Source of the DNA: a bacterium F11
GTDB lineage: Bacteria > Elusimicrobiota > Elusimicrobia > F11
Length of the DNA stretch: 15,086 nucleotides
Reading direction: 5' to 3'
NCBI GenBank assembly: GCA_002176905.1
Contig: MSYE01000180.1
Location: 1 to 15,086, forward strand
Under the pieces are notes generated by a model. That model was given only the letters and a program-made list of their open reading frames with translations, was not told where the DNA came from and did no database searches. The position numbers and the translations under genes are program-made. The number at the start of each line of letters is the position of its first letter. Positions within the stretch are counted from its first letter, which is position 1. This document shows, in pieces, positions 7,901-13,106 of this stretch.

Positions 7901-8302
7901 ATTGCCTTAGCGGGTATCGCAGCTGAAACCGGTGTTATCATGCTCCTTTATCTTGATCTGGCTTATAACAAGATGGTAAGGGAAGGGAAAATGAAAACAT
8001 TTCATGATTTACAGAAAGCGGTTCTTCATGGTGCAGTTAAACGGATCCGTCCAAAAACCATGGCCGTTGGAACAACTTTCATTGCTCTTCTCCCGATAAT
8101 GTGGGCTGGACTCCATGAAGCCGGGGCGGATGTGATGAAACGAATTGCGGCTCCGATGGTGGGAGGGGTTTTGACTTCTTTTTTGATGGAATTGATGATA
8201 TTCCCGGTAATTTTTGCCATTTGGAAGTGGCAATCCGAAATGAAAGAGGGCAAAAGGATTCCACAAATAGGTGATGAATCAAATTCCAGGGATCTGGATT
8301 AG
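4979..8302 (+). CDS. cusA: CusA-type heavy-metal RND efflux pump (Cu(I)/Ag(I) type)
   Basis: This is the inner-membrane proton-driven pump of the tripartite system, 1107 residues from ATG 4979. That start gives MIEKLIAWCTKNRF, matching the family; a GTG at 4955 would overlap the adaptor gene. The three porter-domain methionines that bind Cu(I)/Ag(I) in E. coli CusA (M573, M623, M672) correspond to M589 (LLYMP), M639 (APLSMVET) and M715 (RIDMLTTG). Proton-relay residues are kept: Asp in AMVDAS, Glu in IAAETG, and Lys in RPKTM. The spacing between the second and third methionine is 76 against 49, because of an extra segment of about 27 residues rich in Trp and Lys (around 7000-7030). The ATG is 7 bases after the adaptor stop and has no clear Shine-Dalgarno, so coupling is likely. 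Subfamily assignment to monovalent metals is strong but indirect. Confidence 0.93.
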   Translation: MIEKLIAWCTKNRFFVFLGTAVALVWGLWSLKSIPLDAIPDLSDVQVIVFTEWQGRSPDLVEDQVTYPLVTAMVAAPKVKVARGYSFFGLSFVYIIFEDGTDMYWARSRVLEYMSKVQGNLPEGVTPTLGPDATGVGWVYEYALVDKSGQNSLADLRSFQDWYLRYWLEAVPGVAEVASVGGFVKQYQVEVDPDALLAYNIPMKDVIMAIKRSNNDVGGRVLEMSEREFFVRGRGYIKNLDDIKNTPLKVTEMGTPILVKNVARVHFGPEMRRGAAELDGEGEVVGGIVVMRFGENALKVINRVKEKINQIRPSLPPGVELITTYDRSDLIYRSIKTLIKKLSEEMIVVALMIFLFLWHFRSSLVPLITLPIAALLSFIPMFHMGLSSNIMSLGGIAIAIGAMVDASIILIENAHKRLEDWEAGGRKEKRADVLLQACQEVGRPIFFSLLVIAVAFMPVFTLEAQEGRLFKPLAFTKNFSMFFAAILAVTLVPVLIQILLKPGRNLKLKPKWLSKPINAIWAGSIHKEEDHPISRFLYRLYEPILVFFLKWRKTALLLALGIVLSTIPIYNQLGSEFMPPLNEGDLLYMPTTLPGISIETARQWLQRQDAVIRTFPEVERVFGKIGRARTPTDPAPLSMVETVIKLKSHNDWPAVYHQRWYSLWTPDWLKKILQLVWPEQKKRNWDKLVHDLDQAMKIPGTTNAWTMPIKTRIDMLTTGIRTPIGIKIYGPDLKRIQTIGEHIEAILPQIPGTRSVYSERVTGGYFVDFKVKRKEAARYGLTVGDVEDIIESSIGGKNVTTTIEGRERYPVNVRYMRELRGDLNQLKRVLVPTPSKAQIPIGQLADITTTAGPPVIKDENGMLTGWVYIDITSDQDIGSYVKEAKERIATEIQMPAGYYLGWSGQFEYKERAEKRLLMVLPLTLLIIVLLLYMNTRSWTRTVFVLLSVPLALVGAFWLLFFLDYNLSIAVWVGIIALAGIAAETGVIMLLYLDLAYNKMVREGKMKTFHDLQKAVLHGAVKRIRPKTMAVGTTFIALLPIMWAGLHEAGADVMKRIAAPMVGGVLTSFLMELMIFPVIFAIWKWQSEMKEGKRIPQIGDESNSRDLD

Positions 8303-8305
8303 GGT

Positions 8306-8791
8306 ATGATGAAAAACACAAAACGAAAACTTATTCTCACATTGGCAAGCTTAGTTTTCCTTCTATTTTTGACAAGCCTGGGAATATGGACCCATTATAA
8401 TCCTGGATATTGCCAAATTTGTGATCGTGGTTCTTGTTCAGCTCTAAAATTTGGACTTACAACCAAATTTGGAATTCCCACGCGAACTTGCTGCCCGCGC
8501 TGTGCCATTCAATATATGAAAACCCATCCGGGAACCAAGGCTTCTTTTGCGACCGATTTTAAAACAGGCAAGAAAGTGGATATATCAAAAGTTACTTTTG
8601 TTGATGGGAGCGATGTTCGAATATGCCACCGCCATGAGGCGATACAAGATGAGATCCGGGGAAACAGTGCCTTTACAAAGTGGGACCGATGTTTACCTTC
8701 TTTGATTGCCTTTGAATCCGAAGAAGATGCACTTTCTTTTCAAAAGGATCACGGTGGGAAAATTCAAACGATGGAAGAATTAAAGAGGTAG
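8306..8791 (+). CDS. NosL-like Cys-rich membrane-anchored protein, putative copper chaperone
   Basis: This 161-residue protein has an N-terminal membrane segment (about 8-29) and an outward-facing domain with eight Cys, in CQICDRGSC (36-44), CCPRC (62-66), C107 (CHRHE) and C129. The C-terminal part (AFESEEDALSFQKDHGGKIQ) resembles the end of NosL/YHS-like copper proteins, where a phrase of this type precedes a GG turn. The start is one of two adjacent ATGs (8306 or 8309), 3 bases after the pump stop, so it is probably the last gene of the efflux operon. By analogy it may pass Cu(I) or Ag(I) to the pump or trap it in the periplasm. NosL itself is a lipoprotein, while this one lacks a lipobox and has more Cys, so the family call is tentative. 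It ends 4 bases before the stop of a convergent gene, and no clear terminator fits between them. Confidence 0.6.
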   Translation: MMKNTKRKLILTLASLVFLLFLTSLGIWTHYNPGYCQICDRGSCSALKFGLTTKFGIPTRTCCPRCAIQYMKTHPGTKASFATDFKTGKKVDISKVTFVDGSDVRICHRHEAIQDEIRGNSAFTKWDRCLPSLIAFESEEDALSFQKDHGGKIQTMEELKR

Positions 8792-8795
8792 ATTC

Positions 8796-9926
8796 CTACC
8801 ACTCTTCAAGACCTTCAAGACGAACCTCAACACCATTCTTGATCACTTCAAGTTCAACAGCCCGACGGTCGAACATGGCATGGCGGCCTCGCCCTTTGAC
8901 GTGAAGACGGGATGGCTTGACGTTTCCTTGCTTAACAAGAAAACTGTACACCCGCCAAGCGAATAAGCTGCTCAGATGACGGTCTTTACTTGACATTCTT
9001 CCGTGGTAGGAGTACCCATCCAATCGAATATCCGCAAAGGGATACGCATTGACCAACAGGGAAACTTCTCGCAACAGCTCTTTTCCCTGCTCAGTGAGTT
9101 CTGGTTTTTTGAGGTTATTATCAAAAAGATAAGCGGCATCCAATGGAACAATAAGGCCCAAGCTGGTTTCATGAACAGATATTTGTTCAAGGGCCTGCTT
9201 CAACATTTCTTTGGCCGTGAGGGTAACAGAAATATCCAAGAAGGATGGGACACTTTCATTCCCCGCCATATCCCAAGCTTGAAGCGCACAACGGTAAGAT
9301 CCCTGGGGCACCAAAACACCCGTTGAAGGATCTTTGCCATCCCAAAAGATTTCTTGAACCGGCCCCGTCGACCAATGGACATAAACGGTGCGACCTGTTA
9401 AATCCAGTATTTGCAATTGCCAGCGATCAATGGGGGAATCATCAACAAATTCCGGATTGAAGGTTAAGTAATCTCCATCCAATAGCGTGTTATCCAACAC
9501 GGTTGTTGACACAGCAACATAAACCTCCGGGGGCTCGGTATCGATCACAAGCAACCTTTCAGGTGATGATATTTTTAATCCCCCTCCCCATACACGGATA
9601 GTTCCTTGATAATCACCATCGGGAACAACCCGGCCCTTATTGTTACGTCCATCCCATTTGATAAGAGCGGAGAATCCGGCTCCGGTGGTTTTCCAAATCT
9701 TTTTCCCTGTGGTCTTCCGAACAATGAGTTGCCACCGGGTCACATCTTTCTGGGAATGGAGGATTGGAGAGAAAAAGGTTTGATCCTGAATCCCATCGTC
9801 GTTTGGTGAGAAATATTCCGGCTCCACTCGAAGTTCAATGGCATCGAAAGAGGGCTGGGTGAATCCCGCAGCCATACAGGAGCCGATAAAGAAAGAGGCT
9901 AACAATAACTTTTTATGGTATTTCAT
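8796..9926 (-). CDS. Secreted protein with two FlgD-like Ig repeats and a degenerate OmpA-like C-terminus
   Basis: This 376-residue protein has a signal sequence with a possible lipobox (IGSC, Cys17). FSPNDDGIQD (39-48) is the start motif of CHU_C/gliding-type Ig domains. Two similar repeats follow, each starting WQL and containing WDG and VPxGxY (about 65-114 and 169-219), typical of FlgD-Ig-like modules. The C-terminus (about 267-362) follows the OmpA fold: a Phe/Asn start, a predicted strand IRLDGY in place of the usual GHTD, an LS-helix, a KGRGR turn and DRRAVELEV in place of NRRVEI. The Asp and Arg that grip diaminopimelate in OmpA domains appear lost, so peptidoglycan binding is doubtful. 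It stands alone between a convergent operon and a tRNA. It is probably an envelope or surface protein; the precise role is unknown. Confidence 0.7.
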   Translation of the reverse strand: MKYHKKLLLASFFIGSCMAAGFTQPSFDAIELRVEPEYFSPNDDGIQDQTFFSPILHSQKDVTRWQLIVRKTTGKKIWKTTGAGFSALIKWDGRNNKGRVVPDGDYQGTIRVWGGGLKISSPERLLVIDTEPPEVYVAVSTTVLDNTLLDGDYLTFNPEFVDDSPIDRWQLQILDLTGRTVYVHWSTGPVQEIFWDGKDPSTGVLVPQGSYRCALQAWDMAGNESVPSFLDISVTLTAKEMLKQALEQISVHETSLGLIVPLDAAYLFDNNLKKPELTEQGKELLREVSLLVNAYPFADIRLDGYSYHGRMSSKDRHLSSLFAWRVYSFLVKQGNVKPSRLHVKGRGRHAMFDRRAVELEVIKNGVEVRLEGLEEW

Positions 9927-9997
9927 TTAATATTTGCCCACGCATTTTATATCAACAAATGATTCCATGATCCAATTCCATTTTCCAATGCTAATGC

Positions 9998-10023
9998 CAG
10001 ATTTTGCAAAATTTTAAAATCTG
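9998..10023. repeat. Short AT-rich palindrome
   Basis: CAGATTTT at the left pairs with AAAATCTG at the right, around GCAAAATTT. It lies in the 216-bp spacer upstream of the FlgD/OmpA-like gene and may belong to the same family as the TTTTGCC hairpins nearby. No clear promoter was picked out in this spacer. Confidence 0.5.
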
Positions 10024-10025
10024 TA

Positions 10026-10141
10026 GTGAGTCGTGGGTCGTGAGAAGAAAATTTTGCCATGATACTCCGCATCTCTGATCTGTTTTTATCTCAGAACTCA
10101 CCACCCACGACTCACAACCAATTTTGCCGTTAGGCAAAATT
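10026..10141. repeat. Palindromic repeat, copy 1, abutting tRNA-Ser 3' end
   Basis: A 19-nt arm at 10026-10044 (GTGAGTCGTGGGTCGTGAG) pairs at 18 of 19 positions with 10097-10115. The right arm continues into ACAACCA and then a perfect 9-bp hairpin (AATTTTGCC/GGCAAAATT, 10120-10141) that ends one base before the tRNA-Ser gene. A related unit at 10873-11010 has the same order of parts and abuts tRNA-Leu. Confidence 0.75.
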
Positions 10142-10142
10142 T

Positions 10143-10229
10143 CGGAAAGGGTGGGATTCGAACCCACGAGAGTGTTACCACCCTATCAGTTTTCGAGACT
10201 GACCCCTTCAACCGCTCGGGCACCTTTCC
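10143..10229 (-). tRNA. tRNA-Ser(CGA)
   Basis: On the - strand an 87-nt class II tRNA can be folded. The acceptor stem GGAAAGG/CCTTTCC carries discriminator G, and the anticodon stem TCAGT/ACTGA has loop CTCGAAA with anticodon CGA. There is a long variable arm, and the T loop reads GGGTTCGAATCCC. CCA is not encoded. It decodes UCG serine codons. Matching hairpin repeats flank both ends. Confidence 0.95.
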
Positions 10230-10345
10230 GAGAATTTTGCCTAACGGCAAAATTCAGCATGTGCATGTGTTTTGTGCATGTGATCGAGGAAACATTAATT
10301 ATGTGTATACACCTGGCAAAATTCTCCCTCTCATGCACATGCTCA
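10230..10345. repeat. Two interleaved 12-nt inverted repeats in the smpB-tRNA-Ser spacer
   Basis: GAGAATTTTGCC (10230-10241) pairs with GGCAAAATTCTC (10315-10326), and AGCATGTGCATG (10256-10267) pairs with CATGCACATGCT (10334-10345). The order A-B-A'-B' is that of a pseudoknot rather than a nested stem. GTGTATACAC, a perfect 10-bp palindrome, lies between. The spacer is downstream of smpB on the - strand, and no T-rich terminator follows. Confidence 0.5.
10233..10254. repeat. Hairpin repeat upstream of tRNA-Ser
   Basis: A perfect 9-bp stem (AATTTTGCC/GGCAAAATT) with a 4-nt loop lies 3 bases from the 5' end of tRNA-Ser. It is the exact reverse complement of the hairpin at 10120-10141, so the tRNA is bracketed by 22-nt inverted repeats. 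Confidence 0.75.
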
Positions 10346-10355
10346 TGCAAATAAA

Positions 10356-10847
10356 TTATTTAACCCGCTGCTTCTCTCCAAACTCCCGCCTCATCTCCCG
10401 ATTTAGCTCGCGTTTCTTAATATCTTCTCGGCGATCGGGCGCTTTCTTCCCTCTCGCCAAACCAATTTTCACCTTGGCCTTCCCCTTCTTATTGAAATAC
10501 ATCTCAAGAGGAACCAGGGTCAATCCTTTGGTCGTTGTTTTTCCAATGAGCCGAGAAATCTCGCTTCGTTTCAACAACAGCTTACGTGTTCGTGTTGGCA
10601 CTTGCTCAACATGCAAAGAACCTTGTGCATACGGATTAATATGAACATTCCACAAAAAAGCCTCATCTTTTTCCAAGCGAACAAACCCTTCCTGCATGTT
10701 CACTTTCCCACCCCGAAGAGACTTCACTTCAGGCCCTGTTAACACCATCCCCGCTTCCAAGGATTCCAAAATGGCAAACTTTGCCAGTGCCCGACGGTTT
10801 CGGGCAACGGTTTTGATTGGATCAGGATCTTTTTGTTTTTTGGGCAT
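10356..10847 (-). CDS. smpB: SsrA-binding protein SmpB (trans-translation)
   Basis: SmpB binds tmRNA and brings it to stalled ribosomes. The 163 residues carry the family signature in order: ARNRRALAKFAILESLEAGMVLTGPEVKSLR-type N-terminus, the barrel segment with LWNVHINPYAQG, the RTRKLLLKRSEI segment, LVPLEMYFNKKGKAKVKIGLARGKK, and a basic C-terminal tail (DRREDIKKRELNREMRR) that enters the mRNA channel. I chose the ATG at 10847 (MPKKQKDPDP), which gives a normal length. A TTG six codons earlier is less likely, and neither has a clear Shine-Dalgarno. No tmRNA gene (ssrA) was recognised next to it. Confidence 0.96.
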   Translation of the reverse strand: MPKKQKDPDPIKTVARNRRALAKFAILESLEAGMVLTGPEVKSLRGGKVNMQEGFVRLEKDEAFLWNVHINPYAQGSLHVEQVPTRTRKLLLKRSEISRLIGKTTTKGLTLVPLEMYFNKKGKAKVKIGLARGKKAPDRREDIKKRELNREMRREFGEKQRVK

Positions 10848-10872
10848 AAAATATTTGAAAACCAAAAACGTT

Positions 10873-11010
10873 GCGAGTCGTTGTTAGTGAGAGGCAAAAT
10901 CTGCCTACCGACAGGCAGGTTTTGCCAGGTTTTCTCTCATGATTATTCTTTCTTCAACTCACGACTCACTACCCACCACTCACAACCAAATTCTGCCTCT
11001 GGCAAAATTT
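10873..11010. repeat. Palindromic repeat, copy 2, abutting tRNA-Leu 3' end
   Basis: The left arm (10873-10891) pairs imperfectly (about 15 of 19) with part of the right block (10957-10988). The right block ends in CTCACAACCA followed by a hairpin with arms AATTCTGCC and GGCAAAATT (around 10989-11009) next to tRNA-Leu. An inner hairpin with 14-nt arms and one mismatch (about 10893-10926) contains CCGACAGGCAGG. The layout mirrors copy 1 at 10026-10141. This fills the smpB upstream spacer, where no clear promoter was found. Confidence 0.7.
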
Positions 11011-11011
11011 T

Positions 11012-11094
11012 TGCGCAGAGGGGGATTTGAACCCCCAAGGGCTTTCGCCCACTAGCTCCTGAGGCTAGCGTGTCTGCCGTTCCACCACCTGCGC
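11012..11094 (-). tRNA. tRNA-Leu(CAG)
   Basis: On the - strand an 83-nt class II tRNA can be folded. The acceptor is GCGCAGG paired with a 3' strand ending CTGCGC (one G-T pair), with discriminator A. The anticodon stem CTAGC/GCTAG has loop CTCAGGA with anticodon CAG. The variable arm is GGGC/GCCC, and the T arm reads GGGGGTTCAAATCCCCC. CCA is not encoded. It decodes CUG leucine codons. Confidence 0.95.
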
Positions 11095-11124
11095 AAAAAA
11101 CTGTTTTACGAGCGAGCGTGCCTG

Positions 11125-11166
11125 CCCGCCGTAGCCCTGTCTGCCGACAGGCAGGGCGGAGGCGGG
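11125..11166. repeat. GC-rich imperfect palindrome
   Basis: CCCGCC-GTA-GCCCTGTCTG pairs with CAGGCAGGGC-GGA-GGCGGG, with one 3-nt internal loop and one mismatch, around CCGA. It shares CCGACAGGCAGG with the inner hairpin of the repeat at 10873-11010, so the two are probably related. Its GC content is far above that of its AT-rich surroundings. Confidence 0.6.
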
Positions 11167-11188
11167 TCTGCCGTTCCACCACCTACGC
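11162..11188 (-). pseudogene. tRNA-Leu 5' fragment
   Basis: Bases 11166-11188 match the 5' end of the intact tRNA-Leu (11072-11094) at 22 of 23 positions, and the match runs three more bases beyond one mismatch. The acceptor 5' strand and D arm are present. The rest of the tRNA is absent and replaced by the GC-rich palindrome. It cannot fold as a tRNA. Confidence 0.7.
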
Positions 11189-11190
11189 AC

Positions 11191-11213
11191 AAAATTTTGC
11201 TCCACAAAATTTT
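11191..11213. repeat. AT-rich hairpin repeat next to tRNA-Leu fragment
   Basis: AAAATTTTG and CAAAATTTT are inverted around a 5-nt loop. This is a further variant of the hairpins that flank the two intact tRNAs here. Confidence 0.55.
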
Positions 11214-11235
11214 CGAGCTCAAGCTCGGGCTCGAA
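11203..11235 (-). terminator. Possible terminator of the TPR protein gene
   Basis: Read on the - strand just after the stop of the TPR gene, TTCGAGC (from 11235) pairs with GCTCGAA (to 11212) around a 10-nt loop, and the stem runs into AATTTT. The T run is short, so this is a moderate call. Confidence 0.4.
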
Positions 11236-11241
11236 ACAGAA

Positions 11242-11742
11242 TTAAAGCCCCCCCTCCAACTGCGCCAAAACCCGATCCAGTCTTTCTTGGGCTGGTTGAA
11301 ATTCCTGTTTGGCATACAAAGCTGCTCGATATTCGTTGGCCGCTTCCATCGGCTTCTTTAACGCCTCATAAGCCCGCCCGCGCCAAAAATAAACCTCTCC
11401 AATCTGGGTTTTTTTCTTCAAGGCCTTCTTACAATACTTCAGACATTTCTTATATCGCTTCTCCTGAAAATGGAGGGTGGCTCCCACAAGCCAGGGATAC
11501 GGAGAGGTCTTTTCGTCCTTCATCCATGAACGAACCTCGTGAAAAGCTTTCTGCTTGTTTTTCACTTCCCAAAATCGATAAATCTGACGGGCCCGCTTGG
11601 GCAAAGAAGAAAAATCATAATCCAAGGGCCAACCCAAGGATGACGTCACGGTATCAGTCGATAAGCTTGATTCCTGGGCTGATACAGGAACCAGAAAAGT
11701 GAAACAGGCCATCACGAGACTTAATAAAATGAAATATTTCAT
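11242..11742 (-). CDS. Small secreted TPR-like protein, function unknown
   Basis: This 166-residue protein has a Sec signal peptide ending near VSAQE (about residues 20-24). The rest is helical, with TPR-like repeats over about 80-160: WLVGATLHFQEKRYKKCLKYCKKAL and VYFWRGRAYEALKKPMEAANEYRAAL, each with the small and aromatic residues expected of TPR helices. It is probably a periplasmic or envelope scaffold protein. It stands between a tRNA-Leu fragment and the sigma-54-like gene, with its own likely promoter, and nothing nearby points to a process. Confidence 0.75.
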   Translation of the reverse strand: MKYFILLSLVMACFTFLVPVSAQESSLSTDTVTSSLGWPLDYDFSSLPKRARQIYRFWEVKNKQKAFHEVRSWMKDEKTSPYPWLVGATLHFQEKRYKKCLKYCKKALKKKTQIGEVYFWRGRAYEALKKPMEAANEYRAALYAKQEFQPAQERLDRVLAQLEGGL

Positions 11743-11749
11743 GGATAGG

Positions 11750-11755
11750 ATTATA
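11750..11755 (-). promoter_or_regulatory. Possible -10 box (TATAAT) of the TPR gene
   Basis: On the - strand a perfect TATAAT ends 7 bases before the ATG at 11742, with no good -35 at the usual distance. Transcription would begin at or near the ATG, giving a leaderless or nearly leaderless message. No Shine-Dalgarno is visible. This is a low-certainty call. Confidence 0.35.
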
Positions 11756-11803
11756 GCAAGTCGTTAGAGGTTGATCTTGGGGCCTTTTTGGTCGTTTGCA
11801 AGA

Positions 11804-12901
11804 TTACGAGGTATGGTTGGCCAGATAATGACGACAGGCGGTAATGGTTCGACGTGAAACCCGGACGCCATATTGATCCGCAACCAACTTTGAAAGCTGG
11901 GCATCTGTTAAGGTATTTTTCAAACTATTCAGAAGTTTATCCAAAATACTAAGAACCACCCTTCTCTGACCTGGCATGAGGTCCGATATCAAAATTTCTC
12001 GATCCCAGGGAAGAAGCACACTTTTGTTCCCCATAACCCGGCTGATGGTACTCGGAGCAAATTGAACATGCCTCGCCACTTTTCGCAAAGAAACAGGCGA
12101 CATTTTGGTTTCATCCCGCGTTTCAAAATACTTCTGCTGAAGGACCAAAAGGTATTCCATGACCCGCCAAAAAGCGCCCTGTTTCAAATTCGACAGCTCC
12201 AAAACCCCAATAAATTTCCTTATCCGGGAGGAAGACTGGCGGTTCAATTTTCGCTGTTTCTGCCAATTCTTTAATGCCTCATGATTAATTTCATATTGGC
12301 CACGGGCCAGATGAGGAGAGAAAAAGGACATAGAAAAGGATCCATCATCATTTCGAACAATACGCCCCACAAGGGTGGGCTTGGCGATATTGTCCGTTTC
12401 TAAGCCTGAGGGATGGTAAAATTCTGCCTGCACAGACATGTTCAGGATAAAATCCTGAAGTTGCTCGGCTTCTCCAATTCCAATTCCGCATTGATTCGCT
12501 ATATTTTCAAGGGAGTCTCCCCTCTCACGGTAAAGAAAATGTTTTTCGAATTTTTCCTGACCCACTTTCTCTATTAACTTAAGAAGGTGTTTTTTCTGCG
12601 CGAGCAAGGCTTCTGGTTGCTGACCTGTTCCCCCAATTACACGCGTATCTTGCATCTCATAAAATTGTCCAGATATTCCACAGCGACCATAACGACGGTA
12701 TCGAACAATTCTCTTATTTTCGGAATGAGCGGAGAGAAGTTCGCGGAACAAGGGGTCTCTTTCGACTTCGCAAAGCAATTTGGCCCATTCCCCTTCCGGC
12801 ATGCGAATGGCCTGAGCCATCTTAACGCGACCCAGCAAAAGGGTCCGCTGAAGAACCTTGGGAGAGACAGTAAGTTTCTGATTTAGATTGATATCTGCCA
12901 T
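11804..12901 (-). CDS. Short divergent sigma-54 (RpoN)-like protein
   Basis: The 365 residues follow the sigma-54 plan but are shorter than the usual roughly 450-500. A region I-like N-terminus (LNQKLTVSPKVLQRTLLL, about 6-54) ends in ERDPLFREL where RpoN has a xENPLLE type of phrase. The middle (about 100-215) is only loosely similar. The core-binding/HTH part (about 245-315) keeps the LRKVARHVQFAPSTISRVMGN helix-turn-helix. The C-terminus (about 330-365) matches the RpoN-box region, but the box reads SRRTITACRH (349-358) instead of ARRTVAKYRE, losing the Lys and Tyr. It is either a diverged sigma factor with altered promoter choice or a regulator derived from one. AAGAGG 6 bases upstream supports the ATG at 12901. 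No activator gene is nearby. Confidence 0.75.
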   Translation of the reverse strand: MADINLNQKLTVSPKVLQRTLLLGRVKMAQAIRMPEGEWAKLLCEVERDPLFRELLSAHSENKRIVRYRRYGRCGISGQFYEMQDTRVIGGTGQQPEALLAQKKHLLKLIEKVGQEKFEKHFLYRERGDSLENIANQCGIGIGEAEQLQDFILNMSVQAEFYHPSGLETDNIAKPTLVGRIVRNDDGSFSMSFFSPHLARGQYEINHEALKNWQKQRKLNRQSSSRIRKFIGVLELSNLKQGAFWRVMEYLLVLQQKYFETRDETKMSPVSLRKVARHVQFAPSTISRVMGNKSVLLPWDREILISDLMPGQRRVVLSILDKLLNSLKNTLTDAQLSKLVADQYGVRVSRRTITACRHYLANHTS

Positions 12902-12906
12902 AGAAA

Positions 12907-12963
12907 TCCTCTTGAAAGGGCCATATTATTGCATATATGCAACAACCGATCCTTTCAAGAGGA
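12907..12963. promoter_or_regulatory. Inverted repeat covering the Shine-Dalgarno of the sigma-54-like gene
   Basis: A perfect 13-nt inverted repeat (12907-12919 and 12951-12963, core CCTCTTGAAAGG) surrounds a second, perfect 14-bp palindrome TTGCATATATGCAA (12929-12942). Read on the - strand, the arm next to the gene ends AAGAGGA, the Shine-Dalgarno, and the far arm supplies its complement. In an mRNA starting upstream the ribosome site would be sequestered. If transcription starts inside, the repeat may instead be an operator. Confidence 0.6.
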
Positions 12964-13106
12964 AATTAATTTGGCTTGTGTTTTCGCATGGTTTTCGGAC
13001 TACCTCAAGAGGCTTGTCACAATCGCACTCTCTATGAAATAGGCTCTCTGGCTTGATGGAGTTTCTTTTCCAATATATATCATAATGGGAGAGAGGAGTT
13101 TGTGGC

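Noticed and set aside
8780..8806. GGTAG/CTACC hairpin across the two convergent stops as a bidirectional terminator
   Set aside because: The stem is only 5 bp and no T run follows on either strand.
10124..10354. 76-codon reading frame on the + strand over tRNA-Ser
   Set aside because: The peptide (VGFEPTRVLPPYQF...) is the complement of the tRNA read as protein, with no other support.
10231..10355. tmRNA (ssrA) next to smpB
   Set aside because: No alanyl acceptor-like ends, tag frame or T-arm could be found in the spacer.
10943..11182. 79-codon reading frame with CAGGGTADTLASGASG
   Set aside because: This is a false translation of tRNA-Leu and the adjoining repeat.
10120..11213. CRISPR array from the repeated TTTTGCC units
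   Set aside because: The units are hairpins in both orientations with irregular spacing and genes between them; there is no regular repeat-spacer pattern.
11070..11702. 210-codon + strand reading frame opposite the TPR gene
   Set aside because: Its composition is that of an antisense shadow, it starts in tRNA and repeat sequence, and the opposite strand encodes a credible signal peptide and TPR helices.
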